A DNA stretch of 64,000 nt. It comes from Silene conica (Eukaryota > Streptophyta > Magnoliopsida > Caryophyllales > Caryophyllaceae). Where the stretch lies: assembly GCA_029255685.2 (NCBI GenBank), contig CM055317.2, positions 77,303,460 to 77,367,459 of the forward strand, read 5' to 3'. This document shows, piece after piece, positions 1 to 13,615 of the stretch. Under the pieces are notes generated by a model, which was not told where the DNA came from, searched no databases, and saw nothing but the letters and a program-made list of their open reading frames with translations. Numbering within the stretch: the first letter of the stretch is position 1; every line of letters begins with the position of its first letter. Both the position numbers and the translations under genes were made by a program.

Positions 1-575
1 AGCCGTATTTTAACCAAAGTAAACAAATGAATGAGACGTTGGAATTTGCGAGTACTCTCTTTTGTTGTATTCTTTATGTTTTTGGGCTGAGTTGTGTATT
101 TATCATACGTATTCTCATGTTACTCATGTAGATTGTAGACATGTAGTGGATGTAAATAACCTTTGTGCCATTGCTGAAATCCGGAAAAAATGAATGAATG
201 CTGATTTGGCTTAAAATGAGTTGTTGAAGTGTCATCCTTTGTCCATAACTGAGATATAGGTATATTGGGAAATCAGAAGAGTCGGAATGACAATGCTTGC
301 AAGTTGCAAGAGCTGTAACTATGTTTTTTTGTATACGACGAGGGGTTTAATCCTTCGGGTCCATGTATTCCCGCACCATCACATGGGTCATGTAAGCCAC
401 CCCTTCGGGGTTGCAGTGGTCAACCTAAAATCTCTCGACTCCTGCAATTCTACAAACGTTAAATTTAACTCAGTTAACGCTAGACTAACATCCCTTCGTT
501 TGTAACTATGTTTAGGCATTAAATGAACTGTTTTTAAAACAATTTCCTCATTTTACGGAATTTACTAATTTAGTA
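1..575. other. No gene recognised
   Basis: No conserved coding sequence is visible. Short open frames here have no recognisable similarity. The stretch could be the flank or 3' region of a gene lying outside the window. Confidence 0.4.
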
Positions 576-1011
576 CTCCCTCCCTGCTACACACCTATTT
601 TCACTCGAGTAAGGATTCTCTCCATTTCTAAAAAAGAAATGGAGGTCCATTACTTCTCAACGTTTCGGATTAAATATGAGATCGATCGGATGGTTGTATA
701 TTTATTTGGAAATAAAAAGGTAAATGAAGGGGATTAGAATATTCAATATATAATATAGTAATGTTTGTGAGAAGTAATGGAGAGAAAAGAAATGGGGAGG
801 ATCCATTCTGTTTTCACTCTATTTGTTTTATTATGGTCTCTAAGATGACACTTTAACCGTATTTTTCGACATCTATATGTTATACATATATCTTTTTATT
901 GACATTTTTTCCGTGAAAGATGTCATCATAATAAGTGTATTTGATTTTGCATTATAATCTAAGATTTTTGATTTTCCAACTTAAATGGGGCGAAAATAGG
1001 CGTGGGGGAAG
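576..1011. mobile_element. Stowaway-like MITE
   Basis: The ends are CTCCCTCC... and ...GGGGGAAG, each flanked by TA (574-575 and 1012-1013), as expected for Tc1/mariner-related Stowaway elements. Inside each end a CCTATTTTC / GAAAATAGG pair extends the terminal inverted repeat. It is about 436 bp and non-coding. A second inverted pair inside (around 612-660 and 768-800) suggests a nested insertion. The terminal repeats are imperfect, so it is an old copy. Confidence 0.55.
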
Positions 1012-1722
1012 TAGTTGTATGATACTCTACATTCATTGTAGTGGTAAATACGGAGTACCAGTTTTCTGAGAGTAAACAGTAACAGGTTGTGCCTTTGGAA
1101 AGTTGTTACTGGAATACAGGGTCTTGCTGTTGGCCTCACATCTTCTTTTAATGCTCTTTCTCAATTAAGTATGACCCACTCCTTGTTTGGGCCCTCTAGA
1201 ATTAAGTGTATTCATTACATAACTTGTTACTTTTTCTATTTTATTCTATTTTCGCTATACCTAATGTTTATCGAGACAATGACACGTCTACAGATGGAGT
1301 TGTTGTCTTGTCCTTAGGCACGCGTTAGAAAAACCGTTTTGCAATTTCAAACATGGCTCTACTACTTGACAACTTTACCCAACTCGTACTTTTCAAGTAC
1401 ATTGATTTCATCGTACAGCTCGGCCGACGACAAAGATGACAGAAATGAAACTGAGGGCCGGAAACAAACCAAACAGTGTCAAGTAGAAGAAAAAGCCAAA
1501 GCTTTTATAGACCAACATTAGCAACAAACAGATGCTATTAAATGGCGGGACCTGCAGCTTTCTGTTTGAAGCAAGTGGTTACAATTTCCCAGTTGTCACG
1601 CATCACTTTATTCACTTACTCTTTACTGCTTGTCTTCCACTTAAATACTAACCAAAGTTTACATTTTACTCACATTTTCCAAAAGAAAAAGTTGGTTTAT
1701 TGCTTCTGTCTTACTGCTAGTC

Positions 1723-3585
1723 ATGGAGGATGGAGTTGGACTGGGTGTATTAGCATTGGTATTATTGCTGTTGATGAATGTTGCTTTGTCTGGATCGTTT
1801 GCGAATGGGGAAGCAGTGTCTGCTGTCGGAGACCCGGGCATGAGGAGGGATTCATTACGAGTTGCATTCGAGTCCTGGAATTTCTGCAATGAGGTTGGAC
1901 AGGAAACTCCCGGTATGGGTAGTCCTCGCGCTGCTGATTGCTTTGATCTTCTGAAATCTAAATCTACTCTCGCCAACTCGGAAAGTATGTCCTTGAATTG
2001 TTTAGCTCCTTTTCCTTCTTCCTTCAGCTTTACTGCCTGCAATTTTTTGGTATTCCGCATTTGTTTTTGGCACAAATACTAATAGAATTGGGGTAACTGA
2101 ATAATAGACCAAAAGTGCAAAACTTGGCAGTTCTTATTGAAGGGTATGTTACTATAATAATGGCCGGTGTGTAAGCAGGTACAAAAACAGGCATCTCCAT
2201 TCAGCATAAAGTGACAGAGGATCGAAACAGGTTAGGGGTTGGAACGCCGTTTCCAGGCTTGAAAGCCGAAGCACTGATGAATCCAGACCTCTATGCAGTT
2301 GAAAAGGAGCATTATCTGAGCTCTTTGTGCCAAGTTGATGATACCCCTCCTAACCCTTGGAGCTTCTGGATGGTTATGCTTAAAAACGGAAATTTTGATA
2401 CCACTGCAGCTCTCTGTCCACAGAATGGCAAAAAGGTCGGACCGTTTCATGAGCCTAGGTTTCCTTGCTTTGGCTCTGGGTGTATGAATCATCCTTCTTT
2501 TTACCATCAACCCACCTACTTGTGTGATAATGGCACTTTAAGGGGTAGTTTTCGTGGGACATACGAATTTGATACCGATATCAGTCATGGAATTGATAGC
2601 ATTTCATACTATGAAGTAATTTGGGAGAAGCAAGTTGGACATGGAAGTTGGCGGTTTAAACATAAGCTTAAAACGTCCAGGCGGTATCCTTGGCTGATGT
2701 TGTATCTCAGAGCTGATGCTACTCATGGCTTCTCTGGTGGATACCACTATGACACTCGCGGAATGCTCAAAATTGTGAGTCCTTTCAACCCTGTATCTTT
2801 TTTTGTCGCGTGCAGTGGATAGTGTTTAAATAACTGAGAGTACTCGATTATGCAGCTTCCTGAATCCCCGAATTTCAAAGTGAAGCTGCACCTGGACATT
2901 AAACAAGGCGGCGGTCCCAAGAGCCAATTCTACTTGATTGACATTGGAAGTTGTTGGAAAAACAACGGCCGTCCATGTGATGGAGATGTGCTGACTGATG
3001 TCACCCGATACAGTGAGATGATCATCAACCCCGAAACAGCAGCCTGGTGCAGTCCTAATCCTTCTGGTATAAAGAACTGCCCACCATACCACATTACACC
3101 CAATAACACCAAGATTTACCGGAATGACACACTCCATTTTCCATACGGTGCATACCATTATTACTGTGCTCCTGGAAATGCCCAATATTTGAAAGACCGG
3201 GTTGATACATGTGACCCTTACAGCAATCCCCAAGCGCAAGAGATAGTCCAGTTGTTGCCTCATCCAATTTGGGCGGAGTATGGATATCCTACTCAACCCG
3301 GACAAGGATGGATCGGGGATCCTAGAACATGGCATTTGGATGTTGGCAGGTTATCTAGCAGGCTCTATTTCTATCAGGTAACTCTTTAAATCGTAACCAA
3401 ACGTATTTGTGGTCTGGTTTTATCAGTCTCAGACAAATTATACGTCTCTGTTTCAGGATCCCGGTACACCTCCTGCTAGAAGAATATGGACTTCAGTCGA
3501 CATGGGAACTGAAATTTTTGTCAGCGCCAAAGACGAAGTTGCAGAATGGACTGTTAGTAACTGGGATGTTATTATCACATCATAA
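1723..3585 (+). CDS. Secreted plant protein of unknown function (4 exons, 502 aa)
   Basis: Exons are 1723-1984, 2179-2774, 2856-3377 and 3457-3585. All introns are GT-AG, the phases agree, and the sum is 503 codons including stop. Residues 1-30 form a hydrophobic signal peptide, so the product is probably secreted. The body is rich in Cys, Trp and Tyr, with blocks such as SFWMVMLKNGN, PWLMLYLRADA, FYLIDIGSCWKNNG and GDPRTWHLDVG. I recall these from a strongly conserved land-plant family without assigned function, which I believe is now named DUF7705 (not checked). No catalytic motif is recognised. It is not a neprosin (DUF239) protein, because that family's motifs are absent. The start was chosen because it begins the signal peptide in frame with exon 1. 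No disruption is seen. The 3' region after the stop is AT-rich. Confidence 0.85.
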
Positions 3586-5748
3586 TTATTTCGTTTATCT
3601 TCAGAGCTTTTCAAGGCTGGTTTAGTTCATGGATTTTTTTTAGTGAACTGAAATGCCTTTTCTTATCATTTGTTTGGAAAATTAGGGAGCTCTGATGGTA
3701 GATAAAGGTTTATGTAATGTAGTAATGTACCTAAGCTTACGAGTGCCGTTGTTTATGTGATAATGAGGTCTCATTACCGGAGACAAAGGTCATATTCGTT
3801 TGGACGGAAATTGAAAGTTGACCCTAATAACTTACATAATCATCATTTTATATTGCTCATGATCACTTGTAATTTTATTTTGGTTGTATTTTTCTAACCT
3901 TTTGTACATTATTGACGATACAATTAGATCTGAGATATTGTATTACTTTAAGTGAAGAAGGTGAAGTAATTTAACTTAGTTAATTGTAAATTTGTAATAC
4001 CCTCACGTTCCAGTTAATAATTACGGAGTATCATTTTGTAATTTAGGGCATCGGTCAATAGTTATCATTTTTATTCATAGCACATGTCATCACATGTGCA
4101 CGCAAGTGGTAAACTGGTAAGTTTGTTTAAATAATACTCTGTATTATTATTAAAGTACGCTCACTCACATTCCTCCGTCTTTTTGTCAAATGCAAGTGAT
4201 AATTATTGAGTGAGATGGAGAAAGTACTTGATAATTTTGTAAATAAACGCAATAACTACCTAGATGAATTAGGTTTACGCATCAGATCAACAAAAATAAT
4301 CCAACAATAACCGAAGTTGTACGTCGATTACCTTCCTAATACTATGTAAAACATAAATTCTCATTAATTCGGTCCGGATATGGTCCAGACTATGGGCTGA
4401 TCCGAACCTAAATTTACCCCCCTAATGACCATTGTTCCATCGCAAGCTTTCAATCAACCGCTAAAAAGATCTTAAACTTACTATATTTTAAATTTTTTTT
4501 TTAAAAAAAAAAAAGTAAATGAGAACCATGGTAAATTAAACAATAAAAAATTTGAAAGAAAATAATGGAAAATAGACAGAATCTCGAACATTCTAGTTGT
4601 GTCGAGCCCATCGTCAAAGTCGGCGCAACATACAGAACCCTACTTCAGTATTCTTCATTCACCATCCCTATATATTCATCACCATTCAGCATCCCCATTC
4701 CCCACTCTTCAAACCATATTTCTCTTCTTCCCCTTCCCAATTCTTATTACTCCGGTTTTCACACTTCAATTCCTTTGAATTTTGAGTTTTCAAACCAATT
4801 TAGCACAGTTTTTATTATTCTTTTTTTAATTTTAATTGTATTATTTCTGCCACGATTCATTTGTTTAGCTTTCGTGACGGGGGATAATTCCGAAATCCCC
4901 TAACTTAAAAAACTGGGGCAAACATAATCGATATTTGTAAATCCCAGAAGTAAAACGTCACAAATCAAACCCTGTAACGTTGTAGAAATCATAGGGTTTC
5001 TCCGTAAAGGGGTGGTGGTGTCATATTCTATCGCTTCGTGGAGTATTTTATAATACCTCGAGCGGCGTTGCTGCTATTACCACTTAGATAGGCCATGAGA
5101 CCGACATTTACTGTTCTTATTTATTCGGTTATTTTTTAATTAATTGTCGATGATGATAAGAGGAAAGGCTTGTTTCTCAAAAACATTCGCAGTTGCCGCC
5201 TAAGAGCTTTCCCTTTCGCCAAAGGTTGAGAGTTTATGCTGTTTTATCCTTCCTTGGATGTCTGAGACTCTCGCTTTTTTTAAGTCTTTTATTTGTCATT
5301 CACAAAATCTGTTTTTCTAGAAACCGAAAAGTGTAAATATATCATTCGGACAGAAATGGAGGGAGTAGTATTTTCTTTCCGATCAATTATTCTTTCGGAT
5401 CAATCAATTATCGTCCTTTAATTACATGTATTCAATTGGAAATTAGATATTGGTGCAATTCGTGAAATAGCATTTGATAATTTTTCGTATCCCACTTCCA
5501 TCGTCATCTCATACTCTCATTTCGAGTAAGAGATGATGATGGAGGTTAGATATGAGAGAGTAACAAGTGATATCTCACGAATGTTGCCTAATTTCTAATT
5601 TTATATTGAAAGTTACGTAGTTTACCCTTACAGGTGTGTACAGTATGTTAGAAGAAGAATGGTGACGATGATGATGCAATGGTGACAAGACTGACAACAG
5701 ACAGAAATTTTTACAGTATATCACATTCATTAGATATTATGGATTGTC

Positions 5749-5925
5749 CTCCCTCCCTATTTCCATTTAATACATTTGCTTTTTCTACACTATTCACAAA
5801 CATATTTATGTGGGGTTTAGTTTAATTCGTCTTTACGAGTACATATAATTTTTATAAATACGAAGTTAAACATACACATGTAAAACGTGCACACGTAAAA
5901 CGTGTGTTGAAAAAAATGGAGGGAG
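5749..5925. mobile_element. Stowaway-like MITE
   Basis: It starts CTCCCTCCCTATTTCCATTT and ends AAAAATGGAGGGAG followed by TA. The inverted ends match the Stowaway consensus. The left TA is not preserved, so the left boundary is approximate. Confidence 0.5.
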
Positions 5926-6117
5926 TAATTTGTAAATGACGTTTTATAATCAAAAGTCTTGTACATGCAAGAGGTGAATTTGTGCATCAATGTAAATGCG
6001 ACTCCAAATCACTCATCACGCACGATACTATTTCAATCAAATAACTGGGAGTAGATTTTAAACTATTCTCACGCATGATATTTGTATCCATATATATGAA
6101 ATAGTAAGTTTTGTTTG

Positions 6118-6292
6118 CGAAGGGTCACCATTTGTGACGGATATTTTGTGATCTAAAATGATAGAAAATGATTTAGTGGAGAAAGGGGATCACATGAATA
6201 GTATTGGAGAGAGAGAAAAAGTGAGTATTTTGTGAGAGAAAACGCTATCCGTCACAAGCTTGCGACGAATAGTGCCGTTGCAAAATAAGAAT
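6118..6292. mobile_element. Small inverted-repeat element (MITE-like)
   Basis: A left copy of 'tgtgacggatattttgtgat' is mirrored by 'ctatccgtcacaagc' on the right, enclosing about 120 bp of non-coding DNA. I could not establish a target duplication, so boundaries are approximate. Confidence 0.35.
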
Positions 6293-7914
6293 TTGTGTAT
6301 ATGAAAAAGGGGCCGTATTATCAAGTTGTAATCTTATTTATATTAATCTAAGTTTATTTAGAACACTCTGATTAAGTGTTAATTTAGTTTTTTTTTCTAA
6401 ATTTTTCATATATATTAAAATTAAAATTACATTTAATAATAATGAAAGAAAATAATAAAAATTATTATTTGACCAAAAGAGCATAATTGGTATGTGTTAT
6501 TAAACATAATCTTCCCAAATCCAATCAAAATCTTTTCAAATCTTTTTCAAAACCGCAGAATTTTTCATGTTTCCAATATTTTCTTAAAATATTAGAGCTT
6601 ATCAGATGGCTTAGGCCTGATGGCCCGAGTTGCTCCAACGTCATTTTTTCTCGGATTTAGGCCTAATATTTTGGTTCGAAAGCCCGTGGCTCGGCTCAAA
6701 ACAAGTTTGATATAAATGGCCGGGTTTGGGTCAACCTAAATGCCCGATTTTAGGCTCGTCCCAACCTAAATATTTATTTTGTTATCTACCCAACAAGTAG
6801 AAGTCAAACAAGATTTGAAAAATTTATTTTGTTTCTAATACTATGTTCACAAATACATTTTGTTTATTGTTTCGTATTGTATTTATTTTCGCCCATTTTG
6901 GCCCGTGACCCATTATAGCCTGAACAATTACGGGCCTTGACCAAAAAATTATGGCCCATCTTTCCGACCCGGCCTGACCCGATCCATGCATTTGGACCGT
7001 TTATTTAGCACGGGCCTGACCCAACCCGGCCAGGCCCGTGCTAAATAGCTTGAATATATTTGCCAAATTTTTGAGCTTGAATATTCAACCATATATTTTC
7101 CAAAAAATATCCTCAATTTTTGAGGTTAACTGAAATAGCTTGAATACCCTTATTCCACTGTGGCAGATAAGCAGTTTTAACCACCTCAGCAAATTAAAAC
7201 AAATAAAAAACTAAAACTAATTATAGAACCATCTAATTAACCGTGTTAATTAATATAATCGTTTTAATAAATATGACTATCAGTTTTCAAAGCCTAATAA
7301 AAGACCGTTTTACTTTCTCGAAAATTAATTACAAAACTACCTTATTATTCTTCCCGAAAATCATCAACAAAACTTCTCGAAGAAATTTCCATAAAATACC
7401 AATATTAATAACTAATCGGCAACAGAATCAACCACCCTAATCTTCAAACTCATTTCATTATCTACAGTAAGTATCTCTCTCCTCCCTAATAAAAAACTGC
7501 TTTACTTTATCAATGTCCTCGGAAATCTGAAGCAACATTGACAACTAGCTTCTCGAAAATTAAATTATCTTCCAAAAACTTTTATTTTCTCAAAACCATT
7601 AAAAAACTGTTTTACTTTCTCAATGTTCTCGAAAATCTCAAGCTACATTGATTACAAAATGGCAATAACAACTAATTATCAATAAAACTTCTCGAAATTT
7701 TTTCTCCAATAACAACTAATCAGCAACATAATCAGCCATCGTACGTAATCTTTCAATTCAGCTCATTCTTCCATAAATTTTTGGTATTTTTCATAAACTT
7801 CTCGAAAATCAGTTGTCTTCCGCCTTTTAAATCCCTTTCACTCCCTTTTTATTCATCCTCTATCTTTCAACCTGTAAAACAATTTCCAAAAAATGTTCTT
7901 CCATTTGCAACACC

Positions 7915-10900
7915 ATGCATAAAAAAGCCGATTACATTGAGGATACAGTGAAGGAAGCATGGAAAGATGGTGAGGTGGATTTAGTCGCTACTCTTGCTCA
8001 TTGTGCTGAGCATCTTCAAAAATGGAAGGGGGTTAGCATTGGTAAAATTACGAGGGACCTTAATGCGAAAAGAAGGCGATTAGCTCGACTGAATGAGGGA
8101 GGTCGATCGAGACTAAAAGTGCAGGAGAGGCGAAAGCTAGTTCGAGATATTGGGAAGTTGCTCAAGCAAGAGGAAACGTTTTGGAGGCAGCGGTCTAGGG
8201 CGTTATGGCTTAAGGATGGGGATCGTAATACGAAATACTTCCACAGGAAGGCGGGCCAACAGAAACAGAAGAATACAATAACGAAAATTATCGATAACGA
8301 GGGAAGGATTTGTGAATGGCAAGAAGCAATATCGAAGGTGGCAAACTCGTATTTCGAGGAGCTATTTTCGACAGAACAACCGCATAACTCTGAGCGGTTG
8401 TTGGATAGAGTGGAGGGTAGGGTAACGGAGAGAATGAATAATATGCCGTGAAGTGAGTACACAGAGGAAGAGGTGATCAATGCGCTCAATGACATACATC
8501 CCCTGAAAGCGCTAGGACTAGACGATATGAACGGATAATTTTACCAAACTCACTGGCATATCGTAGGCAAAGCTGTGACCCGGACTGTGCTTAGTGTGTT
8601 ACGGATAATATTCTTGTTGTATTTGAATTGTTCCACTTCATGAAAAACTTAAAAAATAAGAACGGGTTCATGGCTCTGAAACTGGACATGTCAAAGGCCT
8701 ATGATCGTGTCGAATGGTTTTTCCTGGAATGGGTTCTGTTGCGGATGGGGTTCGATCCTGTATGGGTTGACCGTGTAATGCACTATGTTACTTCGGTTTC
8801 GTTTTCGGTTTTGATTAATGGTAACCCCTCTACTGAATTCAAGCCTCAACGGGGTTTACGACAAAGAGACCCAATATCGCCTTACCTCTTCATTCTATGT
8901 GTTGAGGTGTTGTCAAGTCTAGTTAGACGCGCGACTGAGATGGGGTCTATACACAACATTCGTATTGCACATGCAACCCCGGTATTTTCCCATCTGTTTT
9001 TTTGCAGATGATAGTATATTCTTCATGAAAACCAATGTTCGGGAAGTTATGTGCCTCAAAGGGATCCTCAATGAATATTCGGAGGCCCCGTGTCAGGTTA
9101 TAAACTTTGAAAAAACGACGGTGTCATATAGCCAAGGTACTAGAAGCGCGGACAAAAATAGTGTGACAAGTTGGGTCTGTGGCGGTTCAGGAGAGGTATT
9201 TGGGTTTGTCGACGATTGTGGGCCATTCAAAAAGACTTATTGCGGATATTATAAGAGACAAATTAAGTAAGAAATTACAGGGATGGAGGGGCCAGTTATT
9301 TTCGAAGGCTGGTCGGGAAGTGTTGATAAAGGCGGTAGCCCAATCAATTCCGACTTATGTGATGAGTGTCTTCAAATTGCCGTCCAGTTTCTGTGAAGAA
9401 TTGCGTTCGATGGTGTCTCGATTTTGGTGGGGTTCGACAGTGGGTAAAAGGAAAATACCATGGGTTGCCTGGGCGAAAATATGTAAACCGAAAAGTGAGG
9501 GGGGCTTGGGCTTTTGCGATTTCCATAAGTTTAATATGACATTGTTGGGAAAGCAAGCGTGGCGGTTCGTTACGAATCCATCGTGTCTAATGGTTTGAGT
9601 GTTGGGTATTAAATACTTTTCGCAGGGAGACTTCATGGCAGCAACTATCGGGCAAAACCCGAGTTATATATACTTGGCGTGGAATTATCGATGCGAAAGA
9701 GGTGGTGAAGCTTGGAGTTCGGAGGTGTGTGGGTAACGAGCTAGACACGAAAGTATGGACCGACCCATGGATTCCAAAGTACATGGTTCTCTCACCGAGA
9801 AAAGATGTAAACTTAAACATGGTGGTGGCGGAGCTATGGAGAATGGAAGGGAATGGGATACGGAAAAAGTGTGTGAACTATTTCTCCCGTTCGAAGTTGT
9901 GAGAATTATTGGGGTGCATATCAGCCACACATAACCTGATGATGCGTGGATATGGGACCTCGAAAAAACTGGTGAGTATTCTGTCAAGTCGGCATACCGC
10001 GAATTGATGAAGGGAGATATAGAGGAGGAGAGTGCGTCTGACTATTCGAGGGACAAAGTGCTATGGATGGAATCACATATGGAAGGCAGATGTTTTGCCC
10101 CGAGTTAAAGTCTTTATGTGATCCCTATGTCACGAGAGGGAATCTTGCTTCTCGAATTCGAACGATTGATACAAGTTGTCCGTTGTGCTATCATGGAATG
10201 GAGATGAGCCTTCATTTCGCTAGGGATGTGGGGGTGGCGGGAAGGCTGTGGGATGGGCTGGGGATAGGAGTTAGAGACGTGGTTGGGTACGAAAAAGTGA
10301 GGGATTGGGTGGAGGATGTGTGGAGGGGTTTAGATGTGACTGTGTAACAACCCGACCCACCACCGTCGTAACACGCACCCAATAAGATGGGATGTGTACC
10401 TTTGAGCCAAATATTTGTCCTCACTTAAGCCCAAAAGCACAAGGCCTTGTTACTAAGTGGCGGGTGGAAGTTATTATAAACGTATCACAAGCCTCACATT
10501 CAACCGATGTGGGACAAATCTCCACACAATCTCATATTTTCCCAATGTGGGACAACTTTACTCTCATACTCTTGGGGTGTTACAGACTGAGACTAAAGTT
10601 TTTATGGTGGGGTGTTGGTCTTTATGGGAGGCGAGGAACATACATATTTTCGAAAAGGAACAAGTTGATTTAAAACGAGTGCAACAACGGGTGGAGGATT
10701 CGATAAGAGAGCTTCGGGAGGTATGGGAGGAAGAGTAAAAGGGAGGGGGAACAGCTGATAGCACAGGGGGAGGAAGGGGTTGGACGAGACAGGGGCCGGA
10801 TGTTGTTAAGCTTATAATCGATGCGGGAGTGAAGGAAGGGTGGGGTTCGGGGCTGGGAGTGGTCTGTCGGGGGAATGACGGGGAAGTGGAGTTGGCTCTT

Positions 10901-11275
10901 AGTGAGTTCCGTGCAAGTGTGATGGAAGTGCGAATGGCGGAGGCGGAAGCTATGTTAGTCGGCAATAAAGAGGCTCGGAGGCGTGGCTATACAAAGGTCG
11001 TGATTGAGAGCGACTCTAAAGTCCTTATCGACGCGTTGTTAACCACGGAGACGGGCCGCAATGATTTTCATCTTGTAGTTGCTGACATCCTATCTTTATT
11101 AAGTGTTGAATTTGATTCGTTAGTTTGGTCGTTTGTTAGTAGATACTCGAACTCGGTTGCTCATGAGTTGGCTCACTTAGGTTCGTCTGAGACGATTCGA
11201 CAACAGTGGAGCTTAAATGAGCTGCCTCTTTATGTTCGGGAACTTGTTTCAATTGATTTTAATGGAATGGATTAG
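7915..11275 (+). pseudogene. LINE ORF2 remnant (RT, zf-RVT and RNase H)
   Basis: Frame pieces at 7915-8451, 8628-9011, 8965-9270, 9179-9598, 10063-10347, 10457-10738 and 10829-11275 together read as a plant L1 polyprotein. Markers include LDMSKAYDRVEW (RT), the catalytic ADDS of the F/YADD box near 9005, FWWGS, zf-RVT residues around 10140-10230 (CPLCYHG), and an RVT_3-type RNase H with VIESDSKVLIDAL near 11000. Stop codons, frameshifts and an internal deletion between the linker and the RT (about 8600) break it, and the ADDS box itself sits across a frame change. No functional protein can be made. It is oriented like the flanking host genes but independent of them. Confidence 0.8.
10343..10584. 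mobile_element. Solo-LTR-like or TRIM-like element inside the LINE
   Basis: The 242-bp insertion begins TGTAACAACCC, ends GGGTGTTACA and is flanked by a perfect 5-bp duplication GACTG (10338-10342 and 10585-10589). LINE coding similarity resumes on the far side. The TG...CA ends and 5-bp duplication fit an LTR. The internal 'gatgtgggacaa' words, present twice, are familiar from small plant repeats. A MITE with 5-bp duplications is the alternative. Confidence 0.65.
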
Positions 11276-11319
11276 TCTCTCCTTGTGGGATTTCAAAAAT
11301 AAAAATAAAAAAAATAAAC

Positions 11320-13615
11320 AGTATTAGAAAGATTAATTGTTGATCGGAAAATGTAAGAAATTACAACCTGTTGTAATTAACAAAATCATTACTATATTTT
11401 GTAGAACTGATAGATGATGTATGGATGCTTCGTGAATGATGGAGAAGAAAACAATTTGATAAGCTTGAAGGTTCTGGAAAATGGTGATGGTATTGATATT
11501 AGGTTACGTATTTAGTTTGTTTAGCTTTTTGGTTCTGTTGTCGGTACAAGGACTGGTTCCTATCTGGTTTGTTGTGTTTTTGTCGGCTTTTGGATCAACT
11601 GTGTAATAGGTTGCTAATGAGATGTTTTGGTTCACTTAAACTTCTCAAATCTTAATTTTATAATTTCCTTTTCCTTTTTTAATTAGGTCTTAATAGTTTC
11701 ATTTTTATCCCGTCTTACAATTATTACTCCTATTAGCATTATCATATGTTATCTTATTCTATATTATCAACAATTTTACAATTTTATAAGTTGATTTAAG
11801 CTGATTTGACATCCTAATTTTACATCACAATCCTACGTGGCGATTAATGAGAAGCCCTCAATATACAAATAAAAATAAAATAAAATAAAATAAAATATGC
11901 ACCATAAAAAGAAAGTTAAATTAATGGCTGGAAATATGAAATTTATATGGAATATTCCATCAGTATCAATAACTAATTCGAGAAAAATAAAGCAATTATT
12001 TTTTTCATTTTATATATCTCTACCATAATTGACTCTAAAATGATATGCAGAATTTCCTCCATAAAATATAGCGTAATCGGTTCTTACGACACACATTACA
12101 ATAACCACTATAAAATTCACATGCAACCCCAATCATCTCCGTCGTTCACAATTCACAAAAACGTATTTCCATGTTCTTTAATACTTTCTCTTATTTTATA
12201 TTTTCTTCTCCTTTCATTTTTTTACAAGAAATAACAAAGTGATATTGGGCCACACAAAACACATTACCCCACATGTCATTGAATATAAGCTACACAAATA
12301 CTCCCAAAAAAGAAAATAAGGAAGAATACTGAATAACCTAATACGAAAATGGGAAAAATATGTAGAATATGAGGGATATATGATTAGATAACATGATTTT
12401 CGTACAATTTGTTTTCAAATAATACCCTAATCGCCCTAAACATATATTTTTTTTGTGACGAGGGAACCCGCGGCCGCTACCTTCGGTGCATACTGGGTAA
12501 ACTTTCGGGTATATGTGATAGCCTGAAAACCACATACACTAGGTAAGCCACCCAAGGGTGACAGACTCGAAGTCTATTTAGGCATGGACTCGGGCCAATA
12601 ATGCTCCACAAGATTTTGCTCTTGCGGAGGCTTGAACTCGGGTCTCTTGGGAATTTTACGAATACAATTGTCATAATTGTGGTTGGAGGAACGCATGCGA
12701 CGATCCATCTTTTTTTTTTAATCTTAAATGTTTGTTTATTTACGAATGTTTGTTCTGTTAGTGATATCTTTTTGTTATTTGCTACGGAACTTTTTTATCC
12801 GAGTAGTTATTCTTTTATTCGTATTAGTTACGAGTAATACAATATTAGTAATTTAGTATTATATCACTCGATAAACTTTATCATATTGCTTTTCGTTCTT
12901 ATTTTTCGTGTATGTAATCTCACCGTACATGAGATGCAATATAAGTTTTTAGTTCAACTTTCATATTTTTCGTATTTTTTTTATTATTATTGAGCTTCAA
13001 ATTAAAATCCGACGTTCAAGCTAGAACATTAGACAAGACTAAAATATAGGTAAGTATATAAGAGTTGAATATATTCATCTGTAAAAAAAAAGTTGAATAT
13101 ATATTTTTTACGTTGCTTTTACATTAACCATTAGCTTATATGATGCATATTCGTTCTCTAGATGTATTAATGCTAACTACTCTTAATATACACCTTTTAT
13201 ATTCAATTAATATAACAATATTTATAAAAGATCACATATCTATTTTATTAACTTATAAATAGGCACGAAGTAACAAAACTATTATATCTAAAATATAATT
13301 TAAATATTTTAATTTTAAAATTTTAAAATCACCCATGAATTTACGAGTTTAAACTAGTGTTGTAAAAGACGATTGAACCCAACTTTGGGCAAAAAGTACT
13401 AGATCATTCTAAGACAGAGTCCAAGCCCGACATCGAGAATTTATTATGGGTTTTAGTAACCTACTTTAACTTGTACTCTTAAACCATCACTCCATTTTCG
13501 GGCACATCTTTTCCCCAAATTTCCTTCAAACTTCCAGAATTCTCCGATCAATTGCCCTAACTCACTAAAATTAATTAATTAATTTATCAACTTTCAAAGC
13601 TAAAACTACATCAAA
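11320..13615. other. Intergenic, upstream region of DRG1
   Basis: AT-rich, with no gene recognised. 11400-11640 is more GC-balanced but shows no coding signal. The last 100 bp before the DRG1 start are a plausible 5' leader. Confidence 0.4.

Larger units (their letters stand above)
3586..7912. other. Intergenic region with MITE remnants
   Basis: No gene is recognised over about 4.3 kb. A pyrimidine-rich stretch at 4640-4800, preceded by TATATATTC near 4669, resembles a promoter and 5' leader, but no conserved coding sequence follows. MITEs lie at 5749-5925 and about 6118-6292. Around 6600-7045, repeated GGCCCG/CGGGCC words resemble the subterminal repeats of hAT-like elements, but I could not define ends. 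7140-7900 is AT-rich with repeated 'ttctcgaaaat' words. Confidence 0.4.
7913..11319 (+). mobile_element. L1-type LINE (non-LTR retrotransposon), truncated copy
   Basis: The stretch encodes pieces of a plant L1 ORF2 in order: RT linker, reverse transcriptase, zf-RVT region and C-terminal RNase H. It ends in an A-rich tail (11293-11317). The upstream AP endonuclease and ORF1 are missing, as in 5'-truncated LINE insertions. The 5' boundary is placed where recognisable ORF2 sequence begins. No clear target duplication was found. A 242-bp element is inserted at 10343-10584. Confidence 0.8.

Noticed and set aside
1723..3585. Neprosin (DUF239) peptidase identity for the first gene
   Set aside because: Length and secretion fit, but neprosin activation-peptide and catalytic-domain motifs are missing; the sequence matches a different conserved plant family.
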